Positions 1 to 9,123 of a stretch of 64,000 bases of DNA are shown here, piece after piece. Source of the DNA: JBNKVT01 sp050299335 (lineage in GTDB: Bacteria; Pseudomonadota; Alphaproteobacteria; Rhodobacterales; Rhodobacteraceae). The notes beneath the pieces were generated by a model that searched no databases, was not told the origin of the DNA, and saw only the letters and a program-made list of their open reading frames with translations. Location: positions 1 through 64,000 of the forward strand of contig JBNKVT010000053.1 in assembly GCA_050299335.1 (NCBI GenBank), written 5' to 3'. Position numbers and translations under genes: made by a program. How positions within the stretch are numbered: the stretch's first letter is position 1; each line of letters begins with the position of its first letter.

Positions 1-141
1 TTTGCCGAGCGTTTCTTCAACAAACTCAAACACTTCCGCGCGGTCGCCACACGTTATGACAAGCGTGACGACAACTTCCTCGCCTCCGTCCAACTCGCCT
101 CTATCCGCATTTGGTTGCGGAGTAATGAGTCGGTGGCCTAG
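1..141 (+). mobile_element. IS5-family transposase, C-terminal remnant at window edge
   Basis: The first 46 codons read as the end of an IS5-family (IS427-like) transposase: a motif of the type RFFNKLKHFR is followed by ATRYDKRDDNFLASVQLAS and an IRIWLR ending, the usual C-terminus of this family. The stop codon TAG is at 139-141. The 5' part lies outside the window, so it cannot be said whether the element is intact. The stop codon overlaps the first bases of the 112-bp repeat at 140-251, and no obvious IS terminal inverted repeat is visible after it. Confidence 0.75.
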
Positions 142-251
142 ACCAAAATCGTTCCAGACTGAATCAGTCCGCAATAGAATTCTGGTCCAGAGACATAGGC
201 TTGAGCAAATTCCGGGGATCAGATTGTTTCAATCTGATCCGGTTTTGCTCT
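140..251 (+). repeat. 112-bp double-hairpin dispersed repeat, copy A
   Basis: This 112-bp block begins AGACCAAAATCG and ends GGTTTTGCTCT. It recurs in inverted orientation at 42419-42530 with about ten differences by eye, and its first 28 bases recur at 31650-31677. Each half can fold on itself: one hairpin has arms GACCAAAAT/ATTTTGGTC around TTCAGACTGA, the other has arms GAGCAAAA/TTTTGCTC around GGATCAGATTG/CAATCTGATCC. It lies between the transposase remnant and the convergent reductase gene, and both flanking genes take their TAG stop from its ends. Confidence 0.85.
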
Positions 252-1227
252 ATGTCGCCAGACACCCGGCAATCAGCGCACGCTGGCGGACAAGCGCAAG
301 GACGGTGTCGAGAACCGGGCTCGGATGACCGGTCATCCGGGCAAGCTCGGCAACGGCCCCCACAAGGGCCTCGATTTCCATCGGGCGGCCACGTTCCAGG
401 TCCTGCAGCATCGAGGTGCGGTGTTCACCCACCGCCGCCGCGCCCTCGATCCGCTTCTCGACGCCGATCCCGAAACGCACCCCCAGTGCCTCGCCGACGC
501 GCTGCATTTCGGTCATGATTGCGGCGATCACCGCGCGTGTACCGGGATCAGCGGCCATCTCGGCGAGCGTCGCCCCTGTCAGGGCACTGATCGGGTTCAG
601 CGAGGCATTGCCCCAGAGCTTGATCCACAATTCGTCCCGGAGCTTCGGGCGCACCGGCGCGCGCAGCCCGGCCGATTTCATCGCTTCCGACAGCGCCTCG
701 ACCCGGGCGCTGCGCTCCCCGTCCGGCTCGCCCAGCGAGAACCGGTCGCCGGAGCGGTGCGCGACCACGCCGGGCTCGGTGACCTCGCAGGCGGGATAGA
801 CCACGCAGCCGATGGCCCGGTTGGGGCCGATACGATCCCAGATGCGCCCACCGGGGTCCACCGCCTCGATCCGGCGGTCCCGATAGGGCCCGTCCAGCCC
901 GTGAAAATACCACCAGGGCACGCCGTTGACCGCAAAGACCACCGCCGTTTCGGGACCGAGGAGCGGCTGCATGGCCGCGACAACACCAGGGATGGAATGG
1001 GCCTTGAGGGTGACGATGACAAAATCCTGGGGCCCAAGCGTGGCAGGGTCGTCGGTGGCCGCGATCCGGTGAACCGTGCGGTCGCCCTCCTCGATCAGCG
1101 TCAGCCCGTTCTCGCGGATGGCGGCCAGATGCGAGCCCCGTGCGATCAGCGAAACCTCGGCGACCGGGGCGAGCTTCGCCCCGAGATAGCCGCCGATGGC
1201 CCCGGCACCGTAGATGCAGATTTTCAT
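250..1227 (-). CDS. 2-dehydropantoate 2-reductase family protein (PanE/ApbA)
   Basis: The 325-aa product starts MKICIYGAGAIGGYLGAKLA, a Rossmann GxGAxG dinucleotide-binding loop typical of ketopantoate reductases. A second conserved block, KLWGNASLNPISALTGAT near residue 205, matches the ApbA C-terminal domain with its catalytic Lys and Asn. The family reduces 2-dehydropantoate with NADPH in pantothenate/CoA synthesis, but many paralogues act on other 2-oxo acids. No other pantothenate gene is nearby and an acyl-CoA ligase lies 153 bp upstream, so the exact substrate is uncertain. The stop codon TAG is partly supplied by the adjacent repeat. Confidence 0.85.
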   Translation of the reverse strand: MKICIYGAGAIGGYLGAKLAPVAEVSLIARGSHLAAIRENGLTLIEEGDRTVHRIAATDDPATLGPQDFVIVTLKAHSIPGVVAAMQPLLGPETAVVFAVNGVPWWYFHGLDGPYRDRRIEAVDPGGRIWDRIGPNRAIGCVVYPACEVTEPGVVAHRSGDRFSLGEPDGERSARVEALSEAMKSAGLRAPVRPKLRDELWIKLWGNASLNPISALTGATLAEMAADPGTRAVIAAIMTEMQRVGEALGVRFGIGVEKRIEGAAAVGEHRTSMLQDLERGRPMEIEALVGAVAELARMTGHPSPVLDTVLALVRQRALIAGCLAT

Positions 1228-1282
1228 TGCCCGAGCCCTTTCATCGTCTCGTCAGGCCAGCCTCGGCAGCCCTCTCCCCCAT

Positions 1283-1305
1283 CCCCTCTCCCAGAGGGAG
1301 AGGGG
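1283..1305. repeat. Perfect 10-bp-stem hairpin between two minus-strand genes
   Basis: CCCCTCTCCC and GGGAGAGGGG flank a 3-nt AGA loop. Hairpins of this CT/GA-rich kind are common intergenic elements in proteobacteria. It sits between the acyl-CoA ligase stop and the reductase start and has no T-tract on either side, so it is better called an intergenic palindrome than an intrinsic terminator. Confidence 0.6.
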
Positions 1306-1380
1306 AGGTGCCCCGGCGGCGCCGTTCGCTCCTGGTGGAGAGCTGGGCGGGAGGGGCTTTTTCGTCGGCGACTGTGCGCT

Positions 1381-2892
1381 CTATAACCCCAGCTTTTCCG
1401 CCAGCCCGATCCGCTGCAGCTTGCCGGTGGCCCCTTTGGGGATCTCGTCGCGAAAGAGGATGGTCTGCGGGACCTTGAAGGCGGCGAGCCTCTCGGCGGC
1501 GAAATCCTTCAGCTCGCCCTCGCTCGCCTTCAGCCCCTCGCGGAAGACGACGACCGCGGCGACAGTCTCGCCGAGCTTGTCATGGGGCAGCGCGAAGGTG
1601 ACGACCTGATCGACGGCCGGATGGGCCTGCAGGACATCATCGACTTCGCGCGGGGCGATCTTTTCGCCGCCGCGATTGATGATCTCCTTAAGCCGACCCG
1701 AGATGGTCAGGTAGCCTCCGGCATCGAGACTGCCCAGATCGCCGGTTCGGAACCAACCATCGGTGAAGGCGCTGGCGTTTGCGTCGGGATTGGCCTCGTA
1801 GCCGGCAAAGACATTCGGTCCCCGGATGACGATCTCGCCCTGCTCGCCCTCGGCCCTGAGCGTCCCGCTGGCCTCATCCATGATCGCCACCTCCGGCCCG
1901 GCGGCGATCCCGACCGTACCGGGCTTTCGGGGCGCGGGCGGCAGGGGGTTGGAGGCCATCTGGTGCGCAGCTTCGGTCATGCCGTACGCCTCGATCACCG
2001 GGCAGCCGAAGGTACTTTCCAGCTCGGCCATCACCGGCGGCGGCAACGAGGAGGAGGACGACCGGACAAAGCGCAGCCGCGCGCCGGCGACGCTGTCGGG
2101 ATTGCGGGCGGCGCGGGCGAGGATGGCCTGGTGCATCGTGGGAACGGCGGTGTACCAGCTCGGGCGGGTCTCGTCGAACCACTGATAGAATTTCAGCGCG
2201 TTGAACCCCGGCGTGCAGACCACATGGGCCCCTGCCGAGATCGAGGACAGAAGCGAGGCGATCAGCCCGTGGATATGAAACAGTGGCATGATCGACAGTC
2301 CGGTATCCTCGGGGCCGAGCCGCAGCGACGCGGCGACATTGCGGGCCGAAGCGAGGATATTGGCGGTCGAGAGCGGCACAAGTTTGGGCCGCGAGGTGGT
2401 GCCGGATGTGTGCAGCACAAGGGCTTCGTCCGTGCCCTCGGACCAGCCTGAACGAGCCGGGCGGCTGTCGGAATAGCCGCCGATGGAGAAACTCCCGGCG
2501 GGGTCGCCACCATCATAGATGATCTCGACAACCGGGATGGACAAGGCGGCCGCAGCCTCGCGGACCGGCGAGGTGCTGGAGGCCTCAACAAAGACGATCC
2601 TGGCCCTCAGGTCTTCGAGATAGAAGGCAAATTCGTCCCGTGTGTACCCCGGATTGAGCGGCGCCGCCGAGGCCGAGGCGGCCACCGACAGGAAGGCCGT
2701 CGCCATTTCCGGTCCGTTGGGCAGCACGATCGCCACCCGGTCGCCCCGCCCCACGCCCAGGCGGTTCAGCGCCGCTTGGGTACGTGTCAGCTGGTCGGCA
2801 AGCGCGCCGTAGCACAGCGACGGTCGCGCCGGGGCACCGATGGCCGGTGCGTCGGCGGACGCGGCTGAAACGAAGGCATGAATGGACGTCAT
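1381..2892 (-). CDS. Acyl-CoA synthetase, oxalate-CoA ligase-like (AMP-forming)
   Basis: The 503-aa protein is an ANL-superfamily adenylating enzyme that activates a carboxylic acid to its CoA thioester in the cytoplasm. The P-loop motif HTSGTTSRPKLVPLS, the YGMTEAAHQMASNPLPP motif, the GWFRTGDLG hinge region and the C-terminal catalytic lysine in PKGATGKLQR are all visible. The MTEAxHQMxSNxLPP..RKPGTVG block is characteristic of the Pcs60/AAE3 oxalyl-CoA synthetase branch, so oxalate is a reasonable but unproven substrate. The ATG at 2892 begins MTSIHAF; a longer open frame upstream lacks family similarity. It is probably co-transcribed with the downstream reductase. Confidence 0.85.
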   Translation of the reverse strand: MTSIHAFVSAASADAPAIGAPARPSLCYGALADQLTRTQAALNRLGVGRGDRVAIVLPNGPEMATAFLSVAASASAAPLNPGYTRDEFAFYLEDLRARIVFVEASSTSPVREAAAALSIPVVEIIYDGGDPAGSFSIGGYSDSRPARSGWSEGTDEALVLHTSGTTSRPKLVPLSTANILASARNVAASLRLGPEDTGLSIMPLFHIHGLIASLLSSISAGAHVVCTPGFNALKFYQWFDETRPSWYTAVPTMHQAILARAARNPDSVAGARLRFVRSSSSSLPPPVMAELESTFGCPVIEAYGMTEAAHQMASNPLPPAPRKPGTVGIAAGPEVAIMDEASGTLRAEGEQGEIVIRGPNVFAGYEANPDANASAFTDGWFRTGDLGSLDAGGYLTISGRLKEIINRGGEKIAPREVDDVLQAHPAVDQVVTFALPHDKLGETVAAVVVFREGLKASEGELKDFAAERLAAFKVPQTILFRDEIPKGATGKLQRIGLAEKLGL

Positions 2893-3170
2893 TTGGGGCC
2901 TTTCCGGCTTGGTCCTTGGCGGGTCACCCGGCAATCTAGCGCTGTCGACGGGCCGGGGGCAACTTGCACGATAGGCTTGGAAAACGGGGAATGACAGGCG
3001 GTCGGTTTGGATCAGGCAAAGCGCAGACACGCCAATATGCGGGAGGCGGACCGGTATAGCCGCTCCGCCTCGCTAATCCTGAAGGGGCGTCGAACCCCCG
3101 GGCACCAGAATAAACGTTGCCAAACTTTCAGGAATTCCAGATTAACACAGCGCTCTGTCCTGTCACCACC

Positions 3171-6100
3171 TCAGATCGGCAGAGTGTGATTATTGTCAAG
3201 CTTCACCCAATTCGGGCTGGCCTTGTGGAAGATAGTGCCCTTCGGCCCCTCGACCAGATTCTGGCTGAAGACCCAGAGCGGCACGAAATTGTCGTCCAGC
3301 GGCCTGAGCTGGTTCAGCCTTATGCCCATGGTCGCCATCGCGATCCGGTTCTGTGACACCATGATATGGCGGCCCAGAAAGCCCCAGATGCGGATACCCT
3401 GGGCGTAGAAATTCTTGAAATTGGGCCGCGAAGACAGGCTCAAGTCGTTGCCGAGGATGCGCACGGTTTCCGAGTTGCCGACGAGGATGCCGTAGCCCGC
3501 ATAGGCCTCGACATGGGGGGCCATCAGTTCCAGGCGGTTGTCCTCGATGGTGATGCTGCCCGCGACATGCACCGGCTGGAACCGGTGGCTGACCGCGACG
3601 CGGATGCCGGTCTGGCAGTCGCGGATCCGGTTGCCGTGCACCCGCACATTGCGCAGCACCTGCCCGCCGCAGACGATCCCCTGCCAGGCCAGCGAGGGGC
3701 TGTCGTCGATCAGCGAGGCGAACCAGGCTTCCGCCGAACTCAGCCCGGCCCGGAACGCCTTGTCGGTGACAAAGCGCGAGGCCATGGCGTGGGCGACGCT
3801 AAGAAGGTGGTCGGCATTTGCAATCTTCCGCGCCGCTTCTATCCGTGTCAGGGCACTGCTCCAGTCGCGCTGATTGATCGGCGAGTTGAAGGCGATGACC
3901 TGTCCATTGGCCTCCAACAGCACGTTGCGTTTCTCGCCCTTGCGGGCATCGAAGCGATAGATCTCGGGCTCGGACGTCACCAGGAGCGTGCGCAGCACCT
4001 TCGGGTTATCCAACCGGTTGCCGCCATCGCCGAGGCTTTCGCGCAGCCGGTCGATCTGCTTTTTGAAGCGCGGCAGGCGGCTGGTATCCTGCACCGCCCG
4101 GTCGATCAGCTTGTCGGCATAGGCCTTGAACCCGGCCTCGTCGCGCAGCTGCGCGGCAGTGGGTGGGTTCTCGCGGACCATCTCGTCCCAGGCGTCCTGG
4201 GTGACGGGGCTGGAAAACCCCATCCGCCACTCCTTGGCGGCAATCTCGACGATGCCCTCCTTCGAACGCCCCCGTCCCTTGACCGGGTTTTTGACCAGGC
4301 TCTCGGCCATCCGCCGCACCCAGGCCTTGTCCTTCACGAACCGCTCAATCCCCAGCGAGCCGGACTTGCGCCGCACATCCAGCGAGTTGCCCTCGATGTC
4401 GGTGTCGATGGCGTCTGTGACCAGCACCGCCTCCTGCATATGGCCGGTGAGGAAGTGGTTGTCGCGGATCTTCACCGACTTCGTCGGCACCAGATCGCGG
4501 AATTTCCGCGTCCGGCCCCGGACCACGAGACAGCAACGCTCCGCCGAAGTGCCGCCGCCGCAGGAAATCGCGCAGCCGTGCACCTCGACCTCGCCGCAGC
4601 GCCCGATATCCAGCGCGCCGCCCCGGTTGATGGCGTTCGCGGGCTCGATGGCAGAGGCCACTGCCGGAGCCGAAATGCTCAGCCCCGAAACCGAAACGCT
4701 GGCGCAATCCTCGATCACCAGCGCCTGTTCGGCCCGGTCGACGACGATCTCGACCGTCCCCGCCCCCGCCCCGTGGATCGAGATATGGCCATAGCTGGTC
4801 ATCCGCACCGGGCGGTCTGTCGTATAAGTGCCCCGGGCGAAACAGATCGACGCGTTTTCGCGCGGTTTCAGGTTTTCGAGGATCGCCACCCAGTCCTGTT
4901 CCGGCGTGATCACATAGGTCGAGCAGCCGATCTGCTGCATCCCCGCCAGCGCCTCGATGGCCTTCTGCACCGTATTGGCCCCGGCCAGCGACGGCGTGTT
5001 GGCCGGGTTGTAGGAGGTCGCATCGGCCCGCGACAGCGAGGCGTTGAAATGCAGCGGTGCATGGGTGATCCCGTCCGCCGCATCCAGCCGCCTTGCCGTG
5101 ACCCGCTGCGAGAAATTGGTGGCATCCAGTGACCAGTTGACCGTGGCGATCCCGTCCGCCCCGGTCACCGCCACTTCGATCTTGGTCCCGTTGCCGAGCC
5201 GTCCGTCTCCGCCGGTGACCTCGAAGCGGATGCGCTCGCCTTGCACCGCCGCGTGGCCCCTCGTCACCGCGACCGCCAAAGGCTTGGCCAGCGGAATGCG
5301 GGTGTTGGGCGACAAGGGATCCGGCATCGCCTCCTGCCCGTCACCCCCGGCATGAAGCATCTCCTTGGCCTCGGTTGCAGGCGGGAAGAGGGCGCGGCAA
5401 TCATGTGTGATCGTCCACACCCCTGCCCCGTCGCGGGTCAGCAACGCCAGCGCGGCATAGTCGCGGCGGGGACCAAGAGGCGCGCGGGTCAGCGGCTCGC
5501 CGGTGACCTCGTGGCGGGGCCAGTCGATATCGCCCGAGACGGCGCGGGCGGGGATGGTCCAGTGGTCGGCGCTTTGGAAAGCACCGTCCTCGAAGCCGAC
5601 CTGCACGCCGTTCTCCAGATCGCCCCACTCACCCGCGAGGTCAGCAATCTTCTTCGGCATCCCGCCTTCCCAACGGGTGACGAAGGCGGCGGGTGGCAGT
5701 TTGTCGGTGTCGGGATTGCCCGCATCGGTAAGCGGTAGCAGCGTGTCGGGGTCACGGATCTCGGCCAGCGAGACGCGCTTGCCGATCACCTCGTCAATAC
5801 GGGCGAAAAAGCCGGGGGCCTCGGTCAGCAACGCCGCCTCGTCGCGTATCTCGATCCAGTCGCCGGTCTTCAGCGCCGTCAGATCGTCCCGGCCCGTGCT
5901 GTCGACGATCAGCACGCCCGCATCCATCGACCGGTACCGGGTGCGGTGGATGGCGTTCTCGCGCGACCACTTGTAGGTCGCCGCCGTCGCGTCGCCGCCA
6001 TTGTGGATTTCCACCCGGTAAAGCAGGTTGTCGAGGCTCCGGTAACCCGCCGAGGGCGGCAGGGTGCAGGGTCCGGCAGCGATATCGGCCAGCTCGGCGC

Positions 6101-6893
6101 GGGCTTTCAGGCGGCCCTGCGGCGTCTTGTGGCGGACGATGTCAAAGGGGCTTTGCAGCGCCGGACAAGTCAGATCGGGATCGTCGAAACCGCGCGCCTT
6201 CAGCGTATCGAAAGAGATCAGCCCCACCTGCCAGATGGTCCGGTCGCGGGTGGCGGTGTCGGGTCCGTCAAGCGCCACTTCGCGGATGGCGGGGTCGTCG
6301 AGGGCAGTGACCGCCTGATCGGTGGATTTGAGATAGGCCAGATACTCCCCCGCCTGGTCCGGCAGCTCCGCTTCGGGTGCGAAAGGCTGGCGGGTGACCG
6401 TGGTCAGATGGGTCAGCTTGCCGTCATTCGTCGTCAGGGCCGGGGTGGTGCGGAAAGTGCGGACTCCGTCCTCATCCTGATCGAAATCGCGCATCCGGAA
6501 ACGGGTACCGTCCGGTTTTTCCAGAATGTCGCCATCCCCGAGCACCCCGCCCGCGTCAATCCGCCAGACCGCATTCGCCCCGTTCCCCGAAATCTTCGCC
6601 ACCTGCACCGGCGAGGGCTGATCCGCGACATGCCGCACCCCCGCGACATGGCCGGTGCCCGCCCCGATCACCAGCGCGCCGGTCGGCGCATCGAAACTCA
6701 GCCCAAACCCCGGATCGTCGGTGGGAAACCCGGCATGGCCGATGATATCGGTCGCGGTCTTCCGGTCCGAGGCGCGCAGGATATCCCCCTGCTCGTTCCA
6801 GTCGGCATCGGTGAACATCCGCCCCTGCTGCATCCGTATCAGCGAGAAGCGTTTGGCGGGGTCGAAAGAGTGCCTGGAATAATCTCCGGCCAT
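3171..6893 (-). CDS. eCIS-associated DUF6519/right-handed beta-helix protein
   Basis: This 1240-aa protein is the last gene of the injection-system operon. The N-terminus (residues about 1-120, MAGDYSRHSFDP..FSLIRMQQGRMFTDADWNEQ) has the signature of the DUF6519 domain that recurs at the 3' end of eCIS loci. Residues about 640-1240 carry repeated short strands typical of a parallel beta-helix (many NxI/VxGN and DNxxxxN turns), broken by a charged helical insertion near residues 830-960. No fibre gene of Afp13 type is present, so a role as a baseplate-attached fibre, receptor binder or glycan-acting spike is inferred from position and fold. It starts 10 bp after the tail protein I-like gene. 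Confidence 0.75.
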   Translation of the reverse strand: MAGDYSRHSFDPAKRFSLIRMQQGRMFTDADWNEQGDILRASDRKTATDIIGHAGFPTDDPGFGLSFDAPTGALVIGAGTGHVAGVRHVADQPSPVQVAKISGNGANAVWRIDAGGVLGDGDILEKPDGTRFRMRDFDQDEDGVRTFRTTPALTTNDGKLTHLTTVTRQPFAPEAELPDQAGEYLAYLKSTDQAVTALDDPAIREVALDGPDTATRDRTIWQVGLISFDTLKARGFDDPDLTCPALQSPFDIVRHKTPQGRLKARAELADIAAGPCTLPPSAGYRSLDNLLYRVEIHNGGDATAATYKWSRENAIHRTRYRSMDAGVLIVDSTGRDDLTALKTGDWIEIRDEAALLTEAPGFFARIDEVIGKRVSLAEIRDPDTLLPLTDAGNPDTDKLPPAAFVTRWEGGMPKKIADLAGEWGDLENGVQVGFEDGAFQSADHWTIPARAVSGDIDWPRHEVTGEPLTRAPLGPRRDYAALALLTRDGAGVWTITHDCRALFPPATEAKEMLHAGGDGQEAMPDPLSPNTRIPLAKPLAVAVTRGHAAVQGERIRFEVTGGDGRLGNGTKIEVAVTGADGIATVNWSLDATNFSQRVTARRLDAADGITHAPLHFNASLSRADATSYNPANTPSLAGANTVQKAIEALAGMQQIGCSTYVITPEQDWVAILENLKPRENASICFARGTYTTDRPVRMTSYGHISIHGAGAGTVEIVVDRAEQALVIEDCASVSVSGLSISAPAVASAIEPANAINRGGALDIGRCGEVEVHGCAISCGGGTSAERCCLVVRGRTRKFRDLVPTKSVKIRDNHFLTGHMQEAVLVTDAIDTDIEGNSLDVRRKSGSLGIERFVKDKAWVRRMAESLVKNPVKGRGRSKEGIVEIAAKEWRMGFSSPVTQDAWDEMVRENPPTAAQLRDEAGFKAYADKLIDRAVQDTSRLPRFKKQIDRLRESLGDGGNRLDNPKVLRTLLVTSEPEIYRFDARKGEKRNVLLEANGQVIAFNSPINQRDWSSALTRIEAARKIANADHLLSVAHAMASRFVTDKAFRAGLSSAEAWFASLIDDSPSLAWQGIVCGGQVLRNVRVHGNRIRDCQTGIRVAVSHRFQPVHVAGSITIEDNRLELMAPHVEAYAGYGILVGNSETVRILGNDLSLSSRPNFKNFYAQGIRIWGFLGRHIMVSQNRIAMATMGIRLNQLRPLDDNFVPLWVFSQNLVEGPKGTIFHKASPNWVKLDNNHTLPI

Positions 6894-6903
6894 GGGTCTT
6901 CTC

Positions 6904-9123
6904 CTACGTCACAAAGATCACGCCCGGGGTCAGGCCGAAAGGCGAGAACTCCTGAATGGCGTCTGCGATATTGGCCCGGCGCGCCGGGTCGCGATTGGCG
7001 AAACCGACCCCCATCTCCATGCCGTCCTCAGCCCCTTCGAGGATGCTGGTCGGGGTGGAGAGCCTCAGGAGGGCAAAGCCCGGGTCCTGGAAGCGGGTCG
7101 AAACGAAAATGGGGCGGGGGATCGGGTTGTCGGCGGCGGACGGCACGCATTTGTAGCGGCGCGGCAGCACCGATCCGGGCGTGGTCCACGAAAACCGCAC
7201 GCAGCCCTGCTGCTTGTGGGCGACGGTGACATCGCCGGTCAGCAGGCTGTTCTCGGCCCTGATCGAGCGGCAGGTGACGCGGCCGAGGATCGTGCAGCCG
7301 GAAATCTCGGCATCCATGCGCGGGGTGCGGGCGACGAGCGTGGCATTGCCGGTGCCGCCGCCATCCGCTGCCACGTCCTCCCCGAGGATCGAGCGGCTGA
7401 TGGTCAGCGCCCCGGTGGCCAGCGGCAGGTCGATCTTCGCGGCAATCGACCGGTCCAGCGTCAGCCGCATCCGCGCGTTGTCGGCGGTCGAGACAATCGC
7501 CTTGTCCAGCAGCGCCCCCGAGGCCCCAACCGTACAATTCAGCACCCAGAGATGCCCCAGATCACCCCCGGCCCGCGCCTCGACCTTGTCGCCCAGCGCC
7601 AGCCCGTCGAGGATCAGCGTCCCGCCCTCGTCCTCGCCCGCATCCGCCGCGTCGATCATCACCGGACCCGTCAGCAGCGGGCGGCGGTGCATCGGCGACA
7701 GTTGCCCCGGCGATCGCCGCTTGGTGCCATCCGCACTCTCAATCACCGGCCAGGCGGCGGCTACAATGGCCAGCTTCGCCCCCGGCGCCAGCAGGATCCG
7801 CCGCTGCGCGTTCAGCGCCTCGTCATAGGAGGCGCTGTCCATCACCACGATGATCCCCCGCGCCCCCGGACTGCCCGCCTGGAACTGGTTCCACCGGTGC
7901 ACCGCCTCGCGGATCGAGCCAACCACCGGCCCGCCTTGCAATTCGTCGTCGGTGATCTCTTCCGCCCGCTGGGTGACACCAATCTGGAAAGGCGCATCCT
8001 CGCCCTCGATCACCAGCTCCGGCAGCCATTTTTCTACGCTCTCGCGCCGGTCATACGCCCCGCCGCCGATATCGAAATGCGCCGCTTGCGCAAAGCCGGT
8101 CTCGACGGGTTTGGTCTCGTCCGTGGCATGAAGCGACAGCCGCCCCAGCACCGGGTCGACCAGCACTTCCCCGGCCTGAGCGGGACGCCGGAACGCTCCG
8201 GCCTCCGTCTTGGAAAGGTCGCAGCAGAAGAGTTTCCCAGCAGGCACCTCCGCGCCATCCAGGCGAACACGGAAAGGCGGTTCATCCTCGAACCAGCGGC
8301 CCGGGGTGACACCAGTCTCGCGGCCCGCGTTGAGGGCGTCAAAAACCTGATCGCGCCGCAGCGCCGCAGGCACCGTCCGCTCGGTCATCCGCGCGGCGAT
8401 GGAAAGGTCGGCCGCAGGCCGGTTGACCAGCGGCAGGTCGCGCCCGAACGGGTCGAAGCGCAGCAGCCCGGCATCCGACCCGTCGCGGCGCGGCATCGCC
8501 CCGCCGAGATAGCCGTTCACTGCCGTCTCGACCGGCCAAAGCGGAGCCGCCGAATTGCGCCAGACGAAAACTCCGAGATGCGGGATGTTGTAGCGTCCGG
8601 TCCACCCCTCGGGCTGGCCGGCAGCGGCAGCATGGGGCAGCGTCGAGAAAGGCGAGCGGCTGGTCCGCGCCCGCGCGCTGTTGCGGATATCCAGAAAGGC
8701 CGGGGCGTCGGGGCGGATATGGTTCATGTGTTGTGAGGCGGCGAGGCGCTGGAAGAACTCCACCGCCACCACCGGCCAGCCGGAAACATCGCGCGCCACC
8801 TGCTCGACCACCGCCGCCGTGCCCTTGGCCTGGCGGTATTGCAGGATATTGGCCACATAGGCCCGCAGCTGCCCAGCCCGGTCCTCGCCGATCTCGCGCA
8901 TCGGTCGCGCACCGATGAGGGCGGCGATATAAGGCAGCGCCCAGGGCTCGCAGGTCTCGACGAACCAGTTGTCGTAAAGCTGGTCCAGATCGCGCTCTAG
9001 GATCTGCAGCTCGTCGCCAAGGATGCCCATGAGGGCTTCGAGGGGGCGGCCTTCCTCGGCGTCGCGGATGCGGAAATGGCCGGGGAGGCGTTGGTAGAGA
9101 TCGGCTGAGAGGCGGTCACGCAT
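6904..9123 (-). CDS. eCIS baseplate/tail protein I-like protein
   Basis: The 739-aa product has an N-terminal domain (about 1-140) that reads like phage P2 tail protein I / eCIS Afp12-region proteins: YQRLPGHFRIRDAEEGRPLEALMGILGDEL, then a DxLYDNWFVETCEPWALPYIAALIG segment. A long beta-rich part follows, and the last 250 residues look like a solenoid (repeated ILDGL, ISRSI, ISGCTI, AENSLLTG units). Tail protein I helps assemble the wedge and attach fibres in contractile tails. Its start overlaps the preceding baseplate gene by 8 bp, indicating tight coupling. The call rests on the N-terminus and on the locus context. Confidence 0.75.
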   Translation of the reverse strand: MRDRLSADLYQRLPGHFRIRDAEEGRPLEALMGILGDELQILERDLDQLYDNWFVETCEPWALPYIAALIGARPMREIGEDRAGQLRAYVANILQYRQAKGTAAVVEQVARDVSGWPVVAVEFFQRLAASQHMNHIRPDAPAFLDIRNSARARTSRSPFSTLPHAAAAGQPEGWTGRYNIPHLGVFVWRNSAAPLWPVETAVNGYLGGAMPRRDGSDAGLLRFDPFGRDLPLVNRPAADLSIAARMTERTVPAALRRDQVFDALNAGRETGVTPGRWFEDEPPFRVRLDGAEVPAGKLFCCDLSKTEAGAFRRPAQAGEVLVDPVLGRLSLHATDETKPVETGFAQAAHFDIGGGAYDRRESVEKWLPELVIEGEDAPFQIGVTQRAEEITDDELQGGPVVGSIREAVHRWNQFQAGSPGARGIIVVMDSASYDEALNAQRRILLAPGAKLAIVAAAWPVIESADGTKRRSPGQLSPMHRRPLLTGPVMIDAADAGEDEGGTLILDGLALGDKVEARAGGDLGHLWVLNCTVGASGALLDKAIVSTADNARMRLTLDRSIAAKIDLPLATGALTISRSILGEDVAADGGGTGNATLVARTPRMDAEISGCTILGRVTCRSIRAENSLLTGDVTVAHKQQGCVRFSWTTPGSVLPRRYKCVPSAADNPIPRPIFVSTRFQDPGFALLRLSTPTSILEGAEDGMEMGVGFANRDPARRANIADAIQEFSPFGLTPGVIFVT

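Noticed and set aside
3040..3112. GGGGGTTCGACGCCCC on the minus strand resembles a tRNA T-arm
   Set aside because: No matching acceptor stem, anticodon arm or CCA could be fitted around it.
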